Shown: in pieces, positions 1 through 7,297 of the stretch
Numbering within the stretch: the stretch's first letter is position 1
Layout: each line of letters starts with the position of its first letter
Assembly (NCBI GenBank): GCA_031411235.1
Contig: JANOAR010000012.1
Location: 1 to 23,267 of the forward strand
Direction of reading: 5' to 3'
DNA length: 23,267 nt
Origin: JANOAR01 sp031411235
Lineage (GTDB): Bacteria; Verrucomicrobiota; Verrucomicrobiia; Verrucomicrobiales; Verrucomicrobiaceae
Notes under the pieces: model-generated
What the model was told of the DNA's origin: nothing
Database searches by the model: none
The model's input: the letters and a program-made list of their open reading frames with translations, nothing else
Program-made: the position numbers and the translations under genes

Positions 1-164
1 ACATTCTTCCATTGGTCGATCTGCTATCGGGCACGCAGGAGGCTGTTCCAGTCGCCTACACATTGACGCTGAAGATTGGAGCCGTCTCCTTGGTGGGTTT
101 TCTGGGATCGCTCATTGCCCTCATCTGCGCCCACTTGAGCAGAGCCAAGGGTCTGTCCCTCTGA
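1..164 (+). CDS. C-terminal end of a membrane protein (partial, 5' end outside window)
   Basis: A reading frame open from the window edge (first complete codon at position 3) runs to a TGA at 162-164 and encodes 53 residues. Residues of about 22-46 form a long hydrophobic stretch (TLKIGAVSLVGFLGSLIALI, then CAHL), followed by a short basic tail with R and K. This looks like a last transmembrane helix with a cytoplasmic tail, as in a transporter or permease. Too little is visible to name a family. It could belong to a transport gene upstream of the esterase that follows, but that cannot be checked here. The frame lacks a start because it begins before the window. Confidence 0.5.
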   Translation, partial: ILPLVDLLSGTQEAVPVAYTLTLKIGAVSLVGFLGSLIALICAHLSRAKGLSL

Positions 165-245
165 ACGCACATAGCCACAAGCTTGGGGCTTGAAATGCAA
201 TCGTCTGACAGGGCACGCGGCATTGCAACGTCTTCAGTGGCCTCC

Positions 246-2420
246 ATGAAGCCACTCCTCCTCGCCTTCCTTGCCGCTACCGCCGCCCATGCGACGGTGA
301 AATTGCCAGCCATCTTCTCCGACCATGCGGTGCTCCAGCGCCAGGCCAGCGTGCCAGTGTGGGGGTGGGCCGAAAAGGGCGAGGAGGTGAGCGTCAGCAT
401 CGCTGGCCAGACGGTGAAGGCCACGGCGGGCGACGATGGCAAATGGATGGCCAAGCTCGCGAACCTGGAGGCGGGCGGCCCCCACACGCTGACCATTACT
501 GGCAGCAGCACTATCGTCATCAATGACGTGCTGGTCGGTGAAGTCTGGCTGGGCAGTGGGCAATCCAACATGGCCATGCAAGTCGGGCGGGCGATGGAGC
601 TGGAGAAGTCGAAGGCCATGGCGAATACGCCGCAGATTCGCCACTTCGCCGAGGCTAGCGGCGGTGCGGATACACCCCAGAGCGAAGGCAAGGGTGCCTG
701 GGTCGTGTGTGCGCCGGAGACGGTGGAGCGGTTTTCTGCGACGGCCTACTTCTTTGGCCGCGAGATCCATCGCGAGTTGAAGGTGCCCGTGGGCCTTATC
801 AACTCCTCCGTCGGCGGCACGCCCATCGAGAGCTGGATCGCTGGCGACAAACAACGCGCGCTGCCCGCGCTGAAGGGCTTCTTTGCCAACAAGCCCGAGG
901 CGCCCTTCGATGCCGAGGCGGCGAAGGCCAAGTATGAAAAAGACCTCGCCGCCTGGAAGGAAGTGGCCAAGGCTGCCCGCGCTGCCAAAAAACCCGCGCC
1001 TCGTGCGCCGCAGGATCCCATCGCGCTACGCGCCAAAAAGGGCAACATCGGTGGACTGTTCAATGGCAAGATCGCCCCGCTCATCCCGTACGCGATCCGT
1101 GGGGCGCTGTGGTACCAGGGCGAGGCCAATACCTCGGCTGACAAGCCGCCGTACTATGAGCACCAGCTCGCGCTGCTCGTCACCGACTGGCGTGCCAAGT
1201 GGGGCTATGAGTTCCCCTTTGCCTGGGCGCAGTTGCCTAACTTCATCCGCCCCGGCGAGGGCTGGCCAGCGGTGCGCGAGGCGATGATGAAAACGCTGCG
1301 CCTGCCAAAGACGGGCATGGGCATCAACATCGACATCGGGATGCCCAACAACATCCACCCAACGAACAAACAAGAAGTGGGTCGCCGCCTCTCGCTCTGG
1401 GCGCTGGGCACCGTGTATGGCCAGAAGGTCACCGAGACCAGCGGCCCGTTGTTCTCCAAGCATGAAGTGCGCGGCAAGGACATCGTGCTGAGCTTCACCC
1501 ATGGCGAGGGCTTGAAGGCCAAGGATGGCGCGGCACTGAAGCACTTCGTCATCGCGGGTGCGGACAAACAATGGAAGGACGCGCAGGCTCGCATCGACGG
1601 CGGTAACGTCATCGTCTCCAGCGCCGAAGTCGCCGCACCCGCCGCCGTGCGTTACTGCTGGCTGGACAACCCCGAGGCCACTCTCTTCAACGCAGCAGGC
1701 TTGCCCGCCTCGCCCTTCCGCACCGACGACTGGGCCATCGACTTCGCGATAGCTCCAGCCTCCCGGGCAGCCAAGCCACGTGCCGCCGCCGCGCCCGCCA
1801 GCACCGCCATCCGCGTGGCCTGCATCGGCGATAGCATCACCGCTGGCTCTGGAGCCAAGGATCGCCGCATCGGGCCGTACCCCGCGCAGTTGCAGGTGCT
1901 TCTCGGCTCGGGTTACAAGGTGCAAAACTTCGGCGTCGGCGGAGCCACGATGGGCCGCACCGGCGACAAGCCCTATGACAAACAAGCCGCCTACAAAGCT
2001 GCGCTCGCCTTCAAGCCCCAGCTCGTCGTCATCAAGCTCGGCACCAATGACAGCAAGGCGCATAATTGGGCCAAGAAGGATGACTTCCTGCCCAGTGCCA
2101 AGGCTCTGTTAGCCGCCGTGCGCGAGTCCAATCCCGAGGCAAAAATCTGGCTCTGCCTGCCAGCACCTTGCTTTCCCGGCAACTTTGGCATCACCGACGC
2201 CGTCGTGAGCGAGGGCATTATCCCCGCGTTGAAGCAGCTCGCCGAGGAGGAAAAACTCACCACCATCGACCTCTACGCTGCGCTGAAAACCCACGGCGAT
2301 TATTTCCCCGACAAGGTACATCCCAACGACAACGGTTACCGCATCATCGCCGCCGTCATTGCCAAAGCCTTGACTGGTAAGGAACCGCCGCTCGATCTGC
2401 TGCCGACGCTGGAGAAGTGA
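246..2420 (+). CDS. Sialate O-acetylesterase-type SGNH esterase fused to a second GDSL/SGNH hydrolase domain
   Basis: Predicted 724-residue exported protein. The ATG at 246 is chosen because it starts a clean signal peptide (MKPLLLAFLAATAAHA); in-frame starts at 183 (TTG) and 195 (ATG) would put a polar extension in front of it. Residues about 20-500 are a sialate O-acetylesterase-like module: nucleophile Ser107 in GQSNM, the conserved WYQGEAN block, and an IHPTNKQEVG segment that likely supplies the catalytic His. After an Ala/Pro-rich linker, residues about 522-715 form a second SGNH hydrolase: GDS with Ser530, GTND, and a C-terminal D689xxH692. Both active sites look intact. A Lys/Ala-rich insertion lies at about 210-260. 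The family removes O-acetyl groups from sugars. The exact substrate is unknown; secretion and the nearby esterases and sulfatases suggest glycan breakdown. Confidence 0.9.
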   Translation: MKPLLLAFLAATAAHATVKLPAIFSDHAVLQRQASVPVWGWAEKGEEVSVSIAGQTVKATAGDDGKWMAKLANLEAGGPHTLTITGSSTIVINDVLVGEVWLGSGQSNMAMQVGRAMELEKSKAMANTPQIRHFAEASGGADTPQSEGKGAWVVCAPETVERFSATAYFFGREIHRELKVPVGLINSSVGGTPIESWIAGDKQRALPALKGFFANKPEAPFDAEAAKAKYEKDLAAWKEVAKAARAAKKPAPRAPQDPIALRAKKGNIGGLFNGKIAPLIPYAIRGALWYQGEANTSADKPPYYEHQLALLVTDWRAKWGYEFPFAWAQLPNFIRPGEGWPAVREAMMKTLRLPKTGMGINIDIGMPNNIHPTNKQEVGRRLSLWALGTVYGQKVTETSGPLFSKHEVRGKDIVLSFTHGEGLKAKDGAALKHFVIAGADKQWKDAQARIDGGNVIVSSAEVAAPAAVRYCWLDNPEATLFNAAGLPASPFRTDDWAIDFAIAPASRAAKPRAAAAPASTAIRVACIGDSITAGSGAKDRRIGPYPAQLQVLLGSGYKVQNFGVGGATMGRTGDKPYDKQAAYKAALAFKPQLVVIKLGTNDSKAHNWAKKDDFLPSAKALLAAVRESNPEAKIWLCLPAPCFPGNFGITDAVVSEGIIPALKQLAEEEKLTTIDLYAALKTHGDYFPDKVHPNDNGYRIIAAVIAKALTGKEPPLDLLPTLEK

Positions 2421-2443
2421 GCGAAACTTTTCACAAAATGCGG

Positions 2444-2471
2444 TTGCCCGACTAGAGGCGGGCGGGATAGT
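2444..2471 (+). promoter_or_regulatory. Possible sigma-70-like promoter upstream of nuoE
   Basis: TTGCCC at 2444-2449 and GATAGT at 2466-2471 are separated by 16 bases and end 23 bases before the nuoE ATG. Each hexamer deviates from consensus. The match is weak and is offered because the gap follows the end of an unrelated gene. Confidence 0.25.
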
Positions 2472-2494
2472 CGCGGCCCCTTGCCCCCCAAGCT

Positions 2495-2989
2495 ATGCAC
2501 ATTCCCGCCGACCTTGAAGCCCGTATCGACGAGGCGATAACGCACTACCCTATTTCAAAACGTAGCGCCGTGCTGCCCGTGCTGCACCTGCTGCAAACGC
2601 ACTTTCGTTACCTCAGCGAAGACGCCGTGACCTGGACAGCGGCCAAGCTTCAGCTTGAGCCGATCCAAGTCCTCGAAGTCGTCACCTTCTACCCTGGCTT
2701 CCGCCAAGAAGCGCCCGGCAAAGTCCACATCCGCATTTGTCGCACGCTCTCCTGCGCGATGGCTGGCAGTTATGAGCTGATGGATCAACTCTGTGCCGCA
2801 GGGAACATCGACCGCTCCCATCTCTCGCACCACCACCCCATCGCCAAGAGCGCCGACGGGCGCTTCAGCATTGAGTTCGTCGAGTGCCTCGCGAGCTGTG
2901 GCTCGGCCCCGGTCTGCCTCGTCGAGGACGATCTGCACGAACGCGTCGATGTCGCCAAGGCGGGCGAGTTGCTGGGCCTATTCGCTTAA
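2495..2989 (+). CDS. nuoE: NADH-quinone oxidoreductase subunit E (24 kDa [2Fe-2S] protein)
   Basis: A 164-residue protein of the complex I 24-kDa subunit / NuoE family, a thioredoxin-fold [2Fe-2S] protein that works with NuoF at the NADH-oxidising end of respiratory complex I. The N-terminal helical part (about 1-70) contains the family-like VVTFYPGF segment. The four cluster cysteines are present in the expected pattern: C82-x4-C87 and C131-x3-C135, the latter in an ECLASCGSAP context. Length is normal for the family. No clear Shine-Dalgarno precedes the ATG. No other nuo gene is visible; the gene sits between two SGNH hydrolases, so its partners must be elsewhere. It could instead serve an NAD-dependent hydrogenase or formate dehydrogenase using the same subunit type. 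Confidence 0.93.
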   Translation: MHIPADLEARIDEAITHYPISKRSAVLPVLHLLQTHFRYLSEDAVTWTAAKLQLEPIQVLEVVTFYPGFRQEAPGKVHIRICRTLSCAMAGSYELMDQLCAAGNIDRSHLSHHHPIAKSADGRFSIEFVECLASCGSAPVCLVEDDLHERVDVAKAGELLGLFA

Positions 2990-3066
2990 ACGATACCGCC
3001 AACGGGTTATCCTTCATCCTGCCATCTTGCGCCGATGCTCTTCTGCGCTGAAGAAAGAGCTTCTCT

Positions 3067-3717
3067 ATGCGCACCATTCTTTGCTTTGGCGATTCCAACA
3101 CCTGGGGTTATGACCCCGATCTCACAGCCACCTCTCCCATCCCCGTTCGCTTCCCACCCGAGCAGCGCTGGACGGGCGTCATGGCTCGCGATTTGGGCAA
3201 CGACTATCGAGTCATCGAAGAGGGGCAGAATGGCCGCACCACCGTGTGGGAAGATCAACTGACGCCGCATCGCAATGGCCGCATTTATTTGCCTGCCTGC
3301 CTGGAGTCGCACAAGCCCATCGACATCGTCGTGCTCATGCTCGGCACCAATGATTTGAAGACCATGTTCCATGTGCCTCCAGGCGACATCGCCGCTGGCG
3401 TCGGCGTGCTGGTGCGCATGATCCTCGCCAGCGATGCGGGATTGAATGGCCTCGCACCACGCGTCCTCCTGGTCTGCCCGCCCGCCATCGGCGACCTCTC
3501 CGGCCTGCCCGAGCTGAATGCCAAGCTAGAGCGAGGCCGGGAGAAATCCCTGGCCCTGCCCAACTACTACCACTCGCTGGCCAACACGCTCGGCGTGGAC
3601 TTCTTCAACACCCAGTCGCTCGTCATCCCCAGCAAGGTGGATGGCATTCATCTCGATGGCTTCGAGCACATCAATCTCGGCAAAGCCCTCGCCGTAGCCG
3701 TGCGCAACATGGGGTGA
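3067..3717 (+). CDS. SGNH/GDSL hydrolase, arylesterase/acyltransferase (MsAcT-like)
   Basis: A 216-residue protein without a signal peptide, so probably cytoplasmic. It closely resembles, from memory, the Mycobacterium smegmatis arylesterase/acyltransferase MsAcT: ILCFGDSNTWG with Ser10, RWTGV at 34-38, VIEEG at 49-53, RTT at 57-59, LPACL at 75-79, MLGTND at 91-96, and VDGIH with Asp192 and His195. The catalytic residues fall at the same numbers as in that enzyme. The family hydrolyses small esters, and MsAcT also transfers acyl groups to alcohols in water. The natural substrate is unknown. The start is preceded by a purine-rich stretch (GAAGAAAGAG) that may serve as ribosome binding site. 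It lies 77 bases after nuoE and is convergent with the next gene. Confidence 0.88.
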   Translation: MRTILCFGDSNTWGYDPDLTATSPIPVRFPPEQRWTGVMARDLGNDYRVIEEGQNGRTTVWEDQLTPHRNGRIYLPACLESHKPIDIVVLMLGTNDLKTMFHVPPGDIAAGVGVLVRMILASDAGLNGLAPRVLLVCPPAIGDLSGLPELNAKLERGREKSLALPNYYHSLANTLGVDFFNTQSLVIPSKVDGIHLDGFEHINLGKALAVAVRNMG

Positions 3718-3722
3718 GAGCG

Positions 3723-3742
3723 TGCGCTGCCGAGGCAGCGCA
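3723..3742. terminator. GC-rich hairpin between convergent genes, possible bidirectional terminator
   Basis: TGCGCTGCC at 3723-3731 and GGCAGCGCA at 3734-3742 are perfect reverse complements separated by GA, giving a strong stem in RNA from either strand. It lies 6 bases after the stop of the + strand SGNH gene and 11 bases beyond the stop of the - strand esterase. There is no U-tract on either side, so it may block or stabilise transcript ends rather than act as a classical intrinsic terminator. Confidence 0.4.
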
Positions 3743-3752
3743 GCAGTATCCA

Positions 3753-4997
3753 TCATTGCCGCCACAGCCAGCGCAGCGCCTCGGGCAGGCTTGCGCTCAT
3801 GCCTTTGCTACCGTGGTAGCACTCACCGAAGTCGAAGCGATAATCATAGCCCATGTACTTCAGCGAGGCGGCCATGTTTTGGTTGGCGATGGGCCAGTTG
3901 CCGAAGGGATTATCCAAGTCATTGCGACCATCGAAGAGATAGATGCGGATCGGTTTGCGCTCGGCTTGGCGGATCATCGCGGGATAGACGTGGCCCCCAC
4001 GCAGATCGACAAAACTGCCCACCCAGGATAGCACTTTGCCAAACTGCTCGGGCCGTTCCCATGCGGCGGTGAAGGCGCAAATGCCGCCGCTGGAGCCGCC
4101 GATGATCGCATGTTGAGCAGGGTTGGCGCTCCATTTTAAGCCGTAGCGGCGCTGCACCTCGGGCAGCACTTCTTCGCCCACGAAACGCACGTAAGCGTCG
4201 CCCAGCGAGTCGTACTCGAAGCCGCGATTGCCCGCCTTATCGCCAGGTTTTTGGTTCGCCTTGCGACCAGGATCAATGAATACACCCACCGTCACGGGCA
4301 TGTCGCGTTTAGCGATCAGCGTGTCGGCGACCAGTGTCGCACGCATCTGGCCCTTGGGGTCAGCATGGCGACTGCCATCCTGCCAGACCATCAGCGCAGC
4401 GGTGCCATCGGGCTTGTACTGCGATGGGGTGTACACCGTGACTTCGCGAGCCGTACCAGGGAATATCTTGCTCGTGGTGAAGGTGAAAGTCTCCACGCGC
4501 CCCTGTGGCACATCCGCCGCAGGCATGGCCTCGGGCGGCATCGCATAGTGCTCCACGCGCGTGGTGCCAGCGAGTAACGTCATGCCGTCGGCCTCGACCT
4601 TATACTCGAATTCTGCGAAGTTGGGCATCTCGTGGGTCAGCACTTGCAGCCCCTCGCTACCGATAGGCTGCATGTCGCCGATGAGTACGCCGCGGCTGTC
4701 CTTCACCTTCGCGGGTGCCGAGCTGATCACCGCCCAGGCGACGATGGTTTGCTCGACCTTGGCCCCTGCTTTTCCCTGCGTCAGCGCTTGTTTGCCAAAG
4801 CAGCGATAGACAAGCTGCGTCATCACCTTCACGTCGCTAAACTTGGCCGTATCCTGCATCGCTGTGGCCAGCTCCTTGGCCCCGACGCCGACCCATGTAC
4901 CCCCTTGTTTGCCCGCCTTTGGCTGTTGGGCTAGGCACATACCTGCGATGCTAAAAAAGAGACTCAATGCCGCTGCCAAACCTCGGGTAATGCTCAT
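3753..4997 (-). CDS. Secreted alpha/beta-hydrolase esterase (enterochelin esterase Fes / esterase D type)
   Basis: A 414-residue protein from the ATG at 4997, chosen because it opens a signal peptide (MSITRGLAAALSLFFSIAG, then MCLAQQ); an upstream in-frame start at 5051 is less likely. The C-terminal region (about 165-414) matches the putative esterase family PF00756: nucleophile elbow GGSSGG with Ser303, a GRND segment with candidate acid Asp360, and Tyr-His-Gly with His395. The family includes enterochelin, feruloyl and acetylxylan esterases; the substrate here is unknown. Residues about 22-150 form an N-terminal region I do not recognise, ending in a beta-rich stretch leading into VETFTF. 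It lies 81 bases downstream of the Omp85 gene on the same strand, so the two may be co-transcribed. Confidence 0.85.
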   Translation of the reverse strand: MSITRGLAAALSLFFSIAGMCLAQQPKAGKQGGTWVGVGAKELATAMQDTAKFSDVKVMTQLVYRCFGKQALTQGKAGAKVEQTIVAWAVISSAPAKVKDSRGVLIGDMQPIGSEGLQVLTHEMPNFAEFEYKVEADGMTLLAGTTRVEHYAMPPEAMPAADVPQGRVETFTFTTSKIFPGTAREVTVYTPSQYKPDGTAALMVWQDGSRHADPKGQMRATLVADTLIAKRDMPVTVGVFIDPGRKANQKPGDKAGNRGFEYDSLGDAYVRFVGEEVLPEVQRRYGLKWSANPAQHAIIGGSSGGICAFTAAWERPEQFGKVLSWVGSFVDLRGGHVYPAMIRQAERKPIRIYLFDGRNDLDNPFGNWPIANQNMAASLKYMGYDYRFDFGECYHGSKGMSASLPEALRWLWRQ

Positions 4998-5078
4998 GGG
5001 CTGCTGTGAACGCGGAAGGCTCGGAAGAGCTATCGCAAAAAGGCAGATCACGTCGCAAAGCCCACGCAGCGAGTTCTC

Positions 5079-7154
5079 TCAAAACGCAAAGCCAAAGCCC
5101 ACGTGCAGCGCCCCCATCGCCTCCCCTTCTCTGCGGTCTAAATTGACCCCATAGTCGATGCGCAACGGCCCAAACGGCAGCCGATAACGCAGCCCCAGAC
5201 CCGCAGCATAGCGCACGTCTGTGAACTGCGGCAGCACACTCCCGGCATCGGTTGAGAGTGAGCCTGCATCGACGAAGCCAGCGACCTCGAAGTTCTTGAA
5301 CAGCTCATACGACACCTCGCCGCTGAGCGTCTGCGACTGCGTGCCGCCGAGGTGGGTGCCGTCCAGAGCTTGCGGCCCTAGCTCGCGCTCGGCGAAGCTC
5401 CGCACGCCCTTCGCACCGCCGTTGTAAGTGCGCAGCTCGATGGGGATCTCGGTCACAGCTTGGTCGCTGATGAGGCTCGTCATGTGCATACCCACGGCCC
5501 CGCGCCACTTCGGCACGATGGGGAAGTAGTAGGCCACGGCTGCCTCCGTGCGGTAGAAGCTGAAGTCAGCCTCATCGCCTACACCGACGCCACTCTCCGC
5601 CGTCAGCGAGCCATACCAGCCGCGTGTCGGCGACACCGGATTATCCCGGCCTTCATAGACCGAGGTGAGCCCCAGCGTCGTCAGCCCATAACTCTGCGGG
5701 CCTAGCTCCTGCTCCGTTAAAGTCAGCGAGTCCACACTGCTAGCCGCCACAGCGGCAAAGGCAGACAGCGCGAGATGGCTGGTGATATCGCGCGATAACT
5801 CCGTGCGCAGGCTGGCGGTTTTTCGCTCATAACCTTCAAACACAAAGGTCTCCGGTTGCAGCGTCACCGTCAGGGAATTCGGCGTGTTGAAGAAGGCTGG
5901 GTTCACCCATTTCACACTGCCGATGAAGCCCAACTGCGTGCCCAAGACCTGCACGCGCAGCATCCCGCCACTGTCCCAGAAGTTCACGTTCTTGTATTCC
6001 AAGCCCAGCATGAGGCCCAGGAAAGTATCGAAGCCACCCGAGATGCCCAAGCTCTGCGGCTTGCCCTCCACGCCGGCGAAGCGCAGCGCCAATTCATTCT
6101 CGCCCGTGGCGATGGGTTCCATCTCCAGCCGCTCGAAGATGCCTGTGTCCAGCACATGGCCGATGCCTAGCTCGGTGCGCTTTGGGTCAAACACACGGCC
6201 CACCGTGGGGCGCATGTTGCTCATGATAAGCCGTGTGGCCCCACGCGAAAAAGCCGCGTCGGACTCTATCGTTGCCACCATAAAAAGCGGCCCAGGCTTG
6301 GCCACGTAGCGCACTTGAATTTCACGCTGGTCGCCCGCACCGCGCGTCGTTGTGGCCGCCACCGCTGCTTTAAAATAACCCTGCGCCTGCATCACCGCCT
6401 CCATGCTGCGCCGAGCGCTCTCGACCTTCGTCTCGCTGTGGGTCTGGCCGTGCAGCCCGGCTATCGCTAGGCGCATCTCCTTCTCGGCACTGGCTGGAGC
6501 ATCCGCCAGCTCGACCTCGCCGATGTGCCACTGCTCGCCAGGATGCAGCACCAGCGTGATGTCCACCTCGACAGCCTCGCCGCCGTCCTGCGTGGTTGGT
6601 GTCTCCACGGCGGCATCTGCGTAGCCCTCGGAGATAAGGTAGCGCAGTAGCAGATCGCTGCCCGCCGCGATCTCCTCGACGACGTAGGGTGTGTGCTTCG
6701 CCAGCCTGCCGACACGCTCTCGCGTGGGTCGCAGCAAGTAGCGACGCAGCTCGTCCTCAGCCAGCGCCGGGTTCCCAGGGAAGGCCGTTTTCCCCACCCG
6801 CTGCTGCACGCCCTCAGTGATCGCCAGCAGGATGGTGCCGCCCTCAATGGAGTAATCCACCGCTGCATCGCGGTAGCCCTGCTGCTGATACTGCCGCGTG
6901 ACGAAGAACATCAAATCATCCGCCAGCGCCAGCGATGCTGTCTTGTCATTCGCGAGTGCGAGCTGGTGCGTAAGGGTGTCCTTCACCTCGCTCTCCATCG
7001 CCTCCGACACCCCCGTGGCGCGAATGGGTATATCGCCCTCCAGCGACACCTCGCCCCCCAGCGCCGAAGCCACCAGCGACGCCAAGCAAAGCCAGCACCC
7101 GGCAGCGCAGCTCAAGCTGCGGGAACGTGCGTTGAGGCATGGTGAGAAATTCAT
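5079..7154 (-). CDS. Omp85-superfamily outer-membrane protein (BamA/TamA-like) with about four POTRA modules
   Basis: A 691-residue outer-membrane protein with a signal peptide (hydrophobic run about 14-33). Residues about 36-118, 119-208, 209-288 and 289-366 each show the POTRA pattern of strand, paired helices and a terminal strand; examples are LISEGYADAAVE and MQAQGYFKAAVA. A surface-antigen beta-barrel follows from about 367 to the end. The Omp85 loop motif appears as V584-R585-S586-F587 rather than the usual VRGF or VRGY; the key Arg is kept. The last residue is Phe (VGFGFAF), as expected for a BAM substrate. The family inserts or exports proteins at the outer membrane. Length and POTRA count lie between TamA (three) and BamA (five), and no tamB or bamA-operon neighbour is visible, so the precise role is open. 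Confidence 0.85.
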   Translation of the reverse strand: MNFSPCLNARSRSLSCAAGCWLCLASLVASALGGEVSLEGDIPIRATGVSEAMESEVKDTLTHQLALANDKTASLALADDLMFFVTRQYQQQGYRDAAVDYSIEGGTILLAITEGVQQRVGKTAFPGNPALAEDELRRYLLRPTRERVGRLAKHTPYVVEEIAAGSDLLLRYLISEGYADAAVETPTTQDGGEAVEVDITLVLHPGEQWHIGEVELADAPASAEKEMRLAIAGLHGQTHSETKVESARRSMEAVMQAQGYFKAAVAATTTRGAGDQREIQVRYVAKPGPLFMVATIESDAAFSRGATRLIMSNMRPTVGRVFDPKRTELGIGHVLDTGIFERLEMEPIATGENELALRFAGVEGKPQSLGISGGFDTFLGLMLGLEYKNVNFWDSGGMLRVQVLGTQLGFIGSVKWVNPAFFNTPNSLTVTLQPETFVFEGYERKTASLRTELSRDITSHLALSAFAAVAASSVDSLTLTEQELGPQSYGLTTLGLTSVYEGRDNPVSPTRGWYGSLTAESGVGVGDEADFSFYRTEAAVAYYFPIVPKWRGAVGMHMTSLISDQAVTEIPIELRTYNGGAKGVRSFAERELGPQALDGTHLGGTQSQTLSGEVSYELFKNFEVAGFVDAGSLSTDAGSVLPQFTDVRYAAGLGLRYRLPFGPLRIDYGVNLDRREGEAMGALHVGFGFAF

Positions 7155-7217
7155 ACCCGATCATGCAAGCCAAGCGCCACTTGTCGAGTGCTTCAGCGGC
7201 TCATTGGTTCATCGCGT

Positions 7218-7245
7218 TTGAAAACGGAGCGTTCAGCTTCATAAG
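7218..7245 (+). promoter_or_regulatory. Possible promoter for the prolyl oligopeptidase gene
   Basis: In the 143-base divergent gap, TTGAAA at 7218-7223 and CATAAG at 7240-7245 are 16 bases apart and end 52 bases before the ATG at 7298. The -35 is a fair match (TTGACA-like) and the -10 a partial one. The rest of the gap shows no other clear element. Confidence 0.35.
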
Positions 7246-7297
7246 CCGAGGCTTAAACTTTGCATCTGTGCTGCCACGTCTGTATGACTTGCCTACT

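Noticed and set aside
1026..2063. Long open frame (345 codons) on the - strand inside the double-SGNH gene
   Set aside because: It lies wholly antisense to a gene with intact catalytic motifs, and its composition (Gly/Ala/Arg/Asp/His rich, no domain) is what GC-rich antisense frames give.
7139..7297. Longer N-terminus for the prolyl oligopeptidase
   Set aside because: It would overlap the start of the divergent Omp85 gene and bury a good signal peptide that begins at 7298.
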